DNA from: Burkholderia sp. E7m39
Lineage (GTDB): Bacteria; Pseudomonadota; Gammaproteobacteria; Burkholderiales; Burkholderiaceae
DNA length: 61,015 nucleotides
Assembly: GCA_001319865.1 (NCBI GenBank)
Contig: BBSL01000031.1
Span: 1 to 61,015, forward strand
Direction: 5' to 3'
In this document: in pieces, positions 54,929-61,015 of the stretch
Position numbering within the stretch: the stretch's first letter is position 1
Layout: every line of letters begins with the position of its first letter
Position numbers and translations under genes: made by a program
Notes under the pieces: generated by a model
Told to the model about the DNA's origin: nothing
Seen by the model: the letters and a program-made list of their open reading frames with translations, nothing else
Databases searched by the model: none

Positions 54929-55897
54929 TACACCTTCGAGTCGAAGCCGATACATCCACATTCGAGCTCAGCCCCACTGCAGGTTTTCGAAACGAAGTGC
55001 ACCGTCGCCTCGATATCTTCGAGACTTGCTTCAATAAACAATGACGATGAAGGAAAAAAGCGTCTCGCGCAAAGCTCATGCGCTTGAGCGCGTCGCGAGT
55101 GAGGACTTGCGAGCTTCACTGTCGTATATCAAATTCCTATTCGTCATACGTAGAGGCAGGTCCAGCTTTCTTTCGGAGGCCAAAGACGCTACATCTTCGT
55201 CGTGACAGCGTGATGACCCTTGCAGTAGAACACGCGCGTGCCTTCGTTCGCATGTCAGCTTGTAGCAGGTGGGATTAGCGTTACAAAGCCGTACTCCTGG
55301 GCACTCCTGCCTTACCCGATGAACAAAAGCCGCCGCTGTAAATGTCCTCCCGACAAGCCGGCCTTTGCCGCAGTGCACATCGCCTGGGCATCGAATCCGG
55401 GAACCCCTGGCGGCCGCAGGCCAGTTGACCGGGTTTTCACGCAGCAAACGTTTGCAGCTCAATGCCCACAAGGCGGTGCCTGTGCGCACGCACTCCCCTG
55501 TCCCGTTATGTCAAACCAAACAATTGACATTCATCCACGCATCAATAGAATTGGATTGCTGCGGCGCACCACGGCATTGCTCAGGGCCGATGAGTTCCCG
55601 TGCATTTCTGTCCGGCTGTTTCTTTCGCGGAATGAACGGTGAGGCAAACTTGATGCGGACAAACCGTCCCCTTCAGGAAGCGAGCTAGCTATGACGTTCG
55701 CACGTTCGCACCCCTCAACGATGCGGTGAAGTAATTCGCCCGTTGGTCGAATCTGGCATACAGGCGCATCCAATCGATGCGCCGAATATCAGTAAGTCCT
55801 GTCCACAGCACACAGCGATTGTCCCGAGCCGCTAGCGTTCGCTGTTCGCGTGACATAGCGAAACGCACGCGCTGGTGAGTCGGTACGGGGAGGCCCT
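54929..55897. other. Long gene-poor interval
   Basis: Almost 1 kb without a believable gene; frames on both strands have compositions and starts typical of chance ORFs. No repeat or terminator stands out. Confidence 0.55.
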
Positions 55898-56167
55898 ATG
55901 TCTACAAGGATGACGCGGTTTAAGGGAGCACAGGCGCTGGAGCGCGTCGCGAATGCCGCTCATGAGGTGCAGGCGGCGTCCGTCGCGCTTCAGCAGTACT
56001 TCTCGCCCCACGGCGATGCGCGGCCACCAATGCTGGAGCTGGTGAGATTTGAAGCCGCGATGCTGGAGCTCAGCGCTGCGCGAGCGGACTTCGACGCCGC
56101 ATTTACCTTTGGGTCGAACTTGCAGTGCGGTCAGAGCGACGTCGGCTTACTCGAGGAAAGCGACTGA
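55898..56167 (+). CDS. Hypothetical protein (89 aa)
   Basis: An 89-residue, mostly helical, Ala-rich acidic protein (MSTRMTRFKGAQALERVANAAHE...). A GGGGAGG site precedes the ATG, supporting it as real. No family recognised. Confidence 0.65.
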   Translation: MSTRMTRFKGAQALERVANAAHEVQAASVALQQYFSPHGDARPPMLELVRFEAAMLELSAARADFDAAFTFGSNLQCGQSDVGLLEESD

Positions 56168-56350
56168 ATTACACGCCGAGCCCTTTCGTGTATTTGGTCA
56201 AGCGACGCGATGTAAGCGTTGCACTCTTTGACGAACCCCGGAATCCTGGCGAGCCAACGTTAGAAGCGAAGGCATTCCCGATATGCCGCCATGCCGACCA
56301 GGCTCATCACCCGGCCACGCCTTCGCACGCAACGACGATGCGCTGCTTGC

Positions 56351-56731
56351 CTAGGCGGCCTCAAGAGTAACCGCGTTGCTGCGGCAGCGGGCGTCCTCGA
56401 TGACCTGCATGAGTACCTCGCAGGAGAACGGCTTCTGCAGACAGACGTCGAATAGCCGGGCAAGGTCTCCCTCGCTGTGGGCGTCGCCCGTCATCGAGAC
56501 GAGAAAAGCTCCGGCGCGAGCCGGCGCGTCTCTCAACGACCGTGCGACAGAACTGCCCCTGATGTCGGGCAGGTTCTCGTCAAGGAACGTGATTTCAAAA
56601 GCGCCTGTACGAAGTAGCGCGAGGGCGGTTTCGCCATCGTACGCAACGACAGCGTGGTGACCGTAGCAGTCCAGGAGGAAAGCGAGACTGTCCGCAACAG
56701 ACTCATTGTCGTCAACGACGAGCGCGTTCAT
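56351..56731 (-). CDS. Single-domain response regulator
   Basis: A 126-residue CheY-like receiver with the acidic pocket VVDDNE, phospho-Asp51 in FLDENLPD, the switch region SMTGD and the Lys in LQKPF. There is no output domain. It is divergent from a hybrid histidine kinase whose own receiver is related, so the two probably belong to one phosphorelay. Confidence 0.92.
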   Translation of the reverse strand: MNALVVDDNESVADSLAFLLDCYGHHAVVAYDGETALALLRTGAFEITFLDENLPDIRGSSVARSLRDAPARAGAFLVSMTGDAHSEGDLARLFDVCLQKPFSCEVLMQVIEDARCRSNAVTLEAA

Positions 56732-57449
56732 TCAATATTCCAATTACAAGAAGTTTGCGGCGTTGGCAACGATTCTTATTATGTAATAAGTATTATTAAA
56801 TGATTAAACGGCGTAGCCTATCCGCTGTTTTACGGACTAGTACTTAAGTATAACCACGAACTCGTTCAACAGTCACTGAAATAACAACGTTCGGTTCAAG
56901 GACTGCGAAATAGCTCTACGCCTCGCCGCAGAACAGCGCCGATTGTGTGCAGTATTCACGTCTGCGCATACGTCCACTTGCTCGCGCAGCACGCGCGACG
57001 ATGCTGTCCTGCGGCCCCTCCTCGGCCTGAACAACCAGTGACCTCGCTAGGGTCCGCGTTCGGTACTTCGATACGCCCAGAAGATAGCTCCGTCATGATG
57101 CTTCCCCAGTATCACTTGCCAGCGCGCGAGCGTGGCTTCCCCCGCGTCGGCAGCTCACCGTCTGCAGCCCGTAGGGCACGGAGAACGAGCAACCGGACAT
57201 ACTCCGGACAGCGCCACCACGCAACGGCGTTGCGTGCGTGCGACGCGGTATCAAGCGCCATTACGACCTGCTCTTTGCTGCGCGTCCCGTGGTACGGCGC
57301 GCTCTCTTACAACATATTCATTATTTCACGCGAATAACCCTGCTGGCCTGCCATGCCGATGTGAGGATACTCCGGTCGGAATTACCGACCTAAAATTGAC
57401 GCGGACCGCCCTTTTCTTACGAAAATCCTGTGCTTCGCAAGAGGATGAC
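56732..57449. other. Divergent regulatory region between response regulator and kinase
   Basis: About 720 bases, A+T-rich at 56770-56830. No gene is supported. Confidence 0.5.
56775..56790. promoter_or_regulatory. Palindrome upstream of the response regulator gene
   Basis: CTTATTA-TG-TAATAAG, a perfect 7-2-7 inverted repeat in an A+T-rich promoter-like stretch 45 bases before the response regulator ATG. Candidate operator; the binding protein is unknown. Confidence 0.45.
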
Positions 57450-59204
57450 ATGCCAAGGATGTCAGATTCGGACGCGGTGAATCGCGTCCAATGCGCCAGC
57501 ACGCTTGTGACCGATAAGCTCGACGCGCGCCGACGTCGCGCTCCGGACTTTGCTGCAGAGAACGAGGCGCTGCACGGTCTCGCTCAGGCGCTAAACGCGC
57601 CGGATGGCGTGATGCTCCAGACGCTGGTCGACACCGCGCTGAAGTTGTGCAACGCCGGCAGCGCGGGCATCAGCCTGCGCGAGCGTGGTGCGAGTTCACC
57701 TCTTACCTTCCGCTGGGTGGCGCTAGCGGGGCATTGTGCGGGCCTCGTTGGGCACCTCCTTCCATCCGATAACAGCCCGGCGGGCGTCACGCTTCAACTG
57801 GGCTCACCCCAGCTGTTCGCCTTTCCCAACCGCCAGTTCGATTGCCTGGCCCCCGTCACGCTGGATGTCACCGAAGAACTGGTCGTCCCGGTTCCCGGCA
57901 CACCCGAGCCCTGGGGCGCGTTATGGGTCATGTCTCATGATGAACGCCAGTTTGACAGCGAACACCGCCGCGTCCTGACGAGTCTTGCAAATTTCACGTG
58001 TGCCGCCTTGACCATCAAGCAGGCGAAAGCCGACGCAGAAACGCGTGCTGAGGAAGCGGAAGCCGCCAGGAATGCGCTCGCTGCCGTCGAGACTCATCAG
58101 GTCGATTTCATCGCCACGCTCGGTCACGAACTGCGCAATCCGCTCGGCCCGATTGACACCGCGCTTGCCGCGGCGCAAAAGCTGGCAGCTGGTAGTCCCT
58201 CCGTGCTATCTGCGCTCGCACTCGCCAACAGGCAGGTGCAGCAGCTAAAGCGCCTCGTAAGTGACCTGCTTGACGCGTCGCGTATTCGGCACGGCAAGCT
58301 GTCGGTCCGCCCCGCCTACGGACTGCTCGGCGACATCGTAAAGGACGCGATGGCCGCCGTCACGGACGAAGCTGAGCGACGTCAGCAACAGCTACAGGTG
58401 ACGCTGCCGCAGTATCCGGTGACGGTCCTGGCGGACGCTGCCCGTCTGACGCAGGTCGTCTCAAACCTGCTGTCGAACGCCGTGAAGTACACGCCATCGG
58501 GAGGTGAAATCAGGCTACGGGTGGATGCCCCCGACCCGAATACCATACCCGCGCACGATTCGACGCCCAGGGACGCCACCATTGTCTTGCGCGACAACGG
58601 AATCGGCATTGCGCCAAATGTCCTGCCGCACGTGTTCGATATGTTCGCCCAATCGCCGTCCGCGCGAACACGTTCGGAGGGTGGACTGGGTGTTGGCCTG
58701 TCTGTCGTCAGATACCTGGTCAACGCCCACAGGGGTGAGATTGCTGTCGTCAGCGAGGGTGAGGGCAAGGGAACAGAGGTCACAGTACGGCTGCCCATCG
58801 TGTGCAGGAATCAGGTCGACCACGCGGCGGCAACCACGCACGGCTTGCCCCCAGCCCGCATCCTGCTGGTAGACGACAATGCAGATGCCACCGAGGCACT
58901 CGCGATGTTACTGACGCTCGACGGTCACGAGGTCAGACGTGCGCAGTCCGGACCGGAGGCGCTCTCGATAGTCGAGTCGTTCACGCCCGACATTGCACTC
59001 ATTGACATCAACATGCCAGGCATGGACGGGCGTGAACTGGCACTCCGGTTGCGCGAGCATGCGCAATGCTCATCGACCCGTTTGGTCGCACTGACCGGTT
59101 ACGCCTGGACAACGTTCGACTCCGCCGCCGTTGAGAGCGGATTCGACCATCGTCTCATCAAGCCGCCCTCGCTTGAGGACCTCGCGTATGTCTTGCGTGG
59201 TTAG
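57450..59204 (+). CDS. Hybrid sensor histidine kinase with GAF and receiver domains
   Basis: About 584 residues with no membrane segment, so cytoplasmic. It has a GAF domain (about 45-190), a coiled-coil linker, HisKA with FIATLGHELRNPLGPI (His about 226), HATPase_c with N-box VVSNLLSNAVKYTP and G-boxes, and a C-terminal receiver ILLVDDNAD (about 470) with phospho-Asp in ALIDINMPGMDG. ATG 57450 follows GAGG; a longer upstream frame has no site and an implausible composition. The GAF ligand is unknown. Confidence 0.94.
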   Translation: MPRMSDSDAVNRVQCASTLVTDKLDARRRRAPDFAAENEALHGLAQALNAPDGVMLQTLVDTALKLCNAGSAGISLRERGASSPLTFRWVALAGHCAGLVGHLLPSDNSPAGVTLQLGSPQLFAFPNRQFDCLAPVTLDVTEELVVPVPGTPEPWGALWVMSHDERQFDSEHRRVLTSLANFTCAALTIKQAKADAETRAEEAEAARNALAAVETHQVDFIATLGHELRNPLGPIDTALAAAQKLAAGSPSVLSALALANRQVQQLKRLVSDLLDASRIRHGKLSVRPAYGLLGDIVKDAMAAVTDEAERRQQQLQVTLPQYPVTVLADAARLTQVVSNLLSNAVKYTPSGGEIRLRVDAPDPNTIPAHDSTPRDATIVLRDNGIGIAPNVLPHVFDMFAQSPSARTRSEGGLGVGLSVVRYLVNAHRGEIAVVSEGEGKGTEVTVRLPIVCRNQVDHAAATTHGLPPARILLVDDNADATEALAMLLTLDGHEVRRAQSGPEALSIVESFTPDIALIDINMPGMDGRELALRLREHAQCSSTRLVALTGYAWTTFDSAAVESGFDHRLIKPPSLEDLAYVLRG

Positions 59205-59441
59205 CTCGACCACGAATGCAGTGACAAGGAGAACTGAATTGAGGGCCGTCGAATCGACGCTTGCCGAAAATCAGGCAATCGTCGGCCTGGCTTTAACAAG
59301 CCGAGCCGATAGTGAGCGCCTGCGAAGTGCAGTCATGAAAGCCCGACCCAAGGCTGATTCTGAGCGCTTGCCCAACATTGGGTTATTGCCAAGTTCGGCT
59401 GGAAACGCCGTTGAATCGAACAATGGGGTCGCGGCGGCTGT
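59205..59441. other. Interval after the hybrid kinase
   Basis: AAGGAG precedes a TTG at 59239 that would open a frame of about 94 residues running to 59523. It overlaps the minus-strand hypothetical gene and matches no family, so it is not called. Confidence 0.4.
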
Positions 59442-59822
59442 TTATTGTTTTGTAGGAGAGTCCGGTCTACGAATGGGTAAGGTCGGCGTCCAAACGGGTA
59501 CGTCCAGGAGGGGAAGCCGTTGATGGCGCGCCGCATGAAGATAGACACGCCGACCTTCTGTCAATGCTATCCGTAATCGCTGCGCCGACCTGGGTCGGGA
59601 GAACGCATTGACGCCAACGATTGGCTCATACTCGTCAGCATGAAAGACCCGATACCGCCTCAGGAACTCTGGTCCCGGCAGGCCTTGGGAGTTGGCCATG
59701 AGCGAGCCATAATCGGCGTCGGCCGGGTCAGCAAGCTCGTAAATAATGCGGTCAAGTAACTCGAACCGCTTACGAAGCGTACCTGCACCTCCGAAGAAAG
59801 CATGAAAATCGCGATAGCTCAC
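59442..59822 (-). CDS. Hypothetical protein (126 aa)
   Basis: A 126-residue frame (MSYRDFHAFFGGAGTLRKRFELLDRIIYELADP...) with protein-like composition for its first 95 residues. The C-terminal 30 residues are less convincing and may reflect a damaged end. No family is recognised with confidence. Confidence 0.5.
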   Translation of the reverse strand: MSYRDFHAFFGGAGTLRKRFELLDRIIYELADPADADYGSLMANSQGLPGPEFLRRYRVFHADEYEPIVGVNAFSRPRSAQRLRIALTEGRRVYLHAARHQRLPLLDVPVWTPTLPIRRPDSPTKQ

Positions 59823-60723
59823 GACCTGCTGCTCGCGCGCTGCGAAAATCAGTGCCTCCGAATTCTGACGACGACCGAACCGTCAAAGGCAGGCGCCCCA
59901 AATTGTGCTCGTCACCCGCCCGCTTAACCATAGCTGCCAACGGTTCCTCCACGCGTTTCATTGCAGGGGCGCGCGCGCGACTTAAAAAAATCGGTGGTGA
60001 CGGCACGACGCGCGCGAGTAACTCATCATGAGGTCTGTTGTCGCGAATACGCTGTGCGTTCACGCACAGTCGGCCCAATGGTGCCCTTTCGCAGCCGTTA
60101 CCGACTCACCCGTCGGTCCTCGCGCGACCCAGCAATTTGACCCTATGTAGGTCGCAGGACATCTGCGAGGTCATCAAGCGACAGGCGCTTCGTGAAACGG
60201 GCGTCAAATACCAGTTCGTCAGTCCGGGGTCTGCCGACGCTATCGTGCAGGATTCCGCTTCTTCCCACCACGTGATGTGTGGCCACCGGACTCGTCATTC
60301 GGGACTCGTCAAAGTAAAGCTCCTCGGCATGCTGGAGCGACACGAGGGACTACAGAAATAGCCAGAGCGATAGGTGGAGGCGGTTTTCGGAATCGGAGGC
60401 CGACGAAGCGCCGCAGCGCGTGATGGCCGAGGCTCGAGGCGGATTGGCGGAATTGGCCACGGGAACCTGCAATTCGCGTCGTAGGCACGGGGTCCGAACA
60501 CGTCGGTCCAGTAAGAGAGGCCGCAGCGTATCAGCGCCAGTCATCGACCACCGGGACACGCGGATGCAATCAGCCCCAGTGCGTCAACAGTATGCCGCCA
60601 CACGACAAAGTCGTCGGTTGCGCGGTCGCGGCTTCTCCTTCTGTGCGTCGCTTTCACGGCGACGAGGTACGTACCTTGCGCATACATTTATCGGGACAAA
60701 ACCCGAACAAAGGCTGAGTCGAT
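59823..60723. other. Gene-poor interval before the GAF gene
   Basis: No strong gene. A minus-strand 66-residue frame at 60143-60343 (ending RTDELVFDARFTKRLSLDDLADVLRPT) looks protein-like, but it begins with a GTG lacking a ribosome site and could be a fragment. Confidence 0.45.
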
Positions 60724-61015
60724 ATGGAGGCCAACAGCTCCGTCACCGAGCGGGAGCGTTTGCACCGACTACATGGTTTCGGAATCCTTGACACGCCGGC
60801 TGAGTCGCCTTTTGATGCGATAACGCGCCTGGCGGCCATGTCATTGCGTGTCCCGGTAGCGCTGATTAACTTCATCGACGAAACCCGACAGTGGAGCAAG
60901 TCGGCCTGGGGGATGCAGCCTCGCCCCGTAAGCAGGAGGGACTCGCTATGCGCGCACGCAATTTTAACGGGCGACATGCTCGTCATTCCGAACGCTACCA
61001 AAGATGACAGGTTCT
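60724..61015 (+). CDS. GAF-domain sensor protein, N-terminal part (runs off the right edge)
   Basis: An open frame from ATG 60724 (MEANSSVTERERLHRLHGFGILDTPAESPFDAI) to the edge. RLAAMSLRVPVALINFIDETRQWSKSAWGM and RRDSLCAHAILTGDMLVIPNATKDDRF are the typical start of a GAF domain found in Burkholderia GAF-kinases or diguanylate cyclases. The output domain lies outside the window. Confidence 0.88.
   Translation, partial: MEANSSVTERERLHRLHGFGILDTPAESPFDAITRLAAMSLRVPVALINFIDETRQWSKSAWGMQPRPVSRRDSLCAHAILTGDMLVIPNATKDDRF

Noticed and set aside
55076..55642. Overlapping frames of 100-137 codons on both strands
   Set aside because: Cys/Arg/Ser-rich translations without family resemblance or ribosome sites; they look like chance ORFs.
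57132..57449. N-terminal extension of the hybrid kinase
   Set aside because: No ribosome site and Arg/Ser-rich chance composition; ATG 57450 has GAGG before it.
31519..61015. CRISPR array or transposase genes
   Set aside because: No regularly spaced repeats and no DDE transposase motifs were seen on either strand.

Overview
The window looks like a betaproteobacterial, Burkholderiaceae (Paraburkholderia/Burkholderia-like) chromosome. The protein sequences, the high G+C of the first 31 kb and the gene order (ctaC-ctaD-ctaG-ctaE, then SURF1, ctaA, cyoE, sco; gshA-gshB-EIIA-ptsH-ptsI; amtB-glnK next to ubiK-comM) all fit that group. This assignment is inference from sequence character and recalled synteny, not from a database search.

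Positions 1-31,518 are core chromosome. A partial chemoreceptor gene and yciI come first. A long minus-strand cytochrome oxidase region follows: CtaC with cytochrome c and OmpA-like domains, CtaD, a small assembly protein, CtaG, a DUF2970 protein and CtaE, then the SURF1, heme A synthase, heme O synthase and Sco assembly genes. Next are a BioC-like methyltransferase, ComF, TrmL, a macrodomain protein, GpsA, SecB, GrxC, a rhodanese, GpmA, CtpA, MoeB, PTS phosphotransfer genes, glutathione synthesis genes, and glnK-amtB with a good sigma-54 promoter and a distal NtrC-type palindrome. Two genes in this part (sco and the macrodomain gene) carry single-base frameshifts.

At about 31,518 the comM reading frame breaks inside its Walker B motif. 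Beyond the break the DNA is more A+T-rich and mobile in character. The first block is a tightly overlapping four-gene minus-strand operon: three tyrosine-recombinase-like proteins and one small coiled-coil protein. Divergent from it is an anti-phage cargo. It holds an AbiJ_N3/HEPN-like abortive-infection protein, a three-gene ABC-three-component system (nuclease-like effector, middle component, DUF3732 ATPase), a retron with an RT-TOPRIM fusion and a recognisable msr-msd RNA gene (perfect 12-bp a1/a2 repeats), and a three-gene cassette around a RloC/PrrC-like ATPase. The rest of comM is not in the window, so the far end of the insertion is not located.

Positions 49,000-61,015 are sparse accessory chromosome: an SRAP peptidase gene divergent from imuA with a perfect LexA box but no imuB or dnaE2, several small Burkholderiales-type proteins, an RDD protein, a truncated phbB beside a decayed cold-shock gene, an intact cspA-type gene, a DUF1488 protein, a response regulator divergent from a hybrid histidine kinase, and the start of a GAF-domain gene at the right edge. 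Long stretches here carry no convincing gene.

The most interesting part is 31.5-49 kb: a multi-recombinase integrating element in comM carrying at least four distinct defence modules side by side, with two unassigned proteins flanking the RloC-like ATPase.
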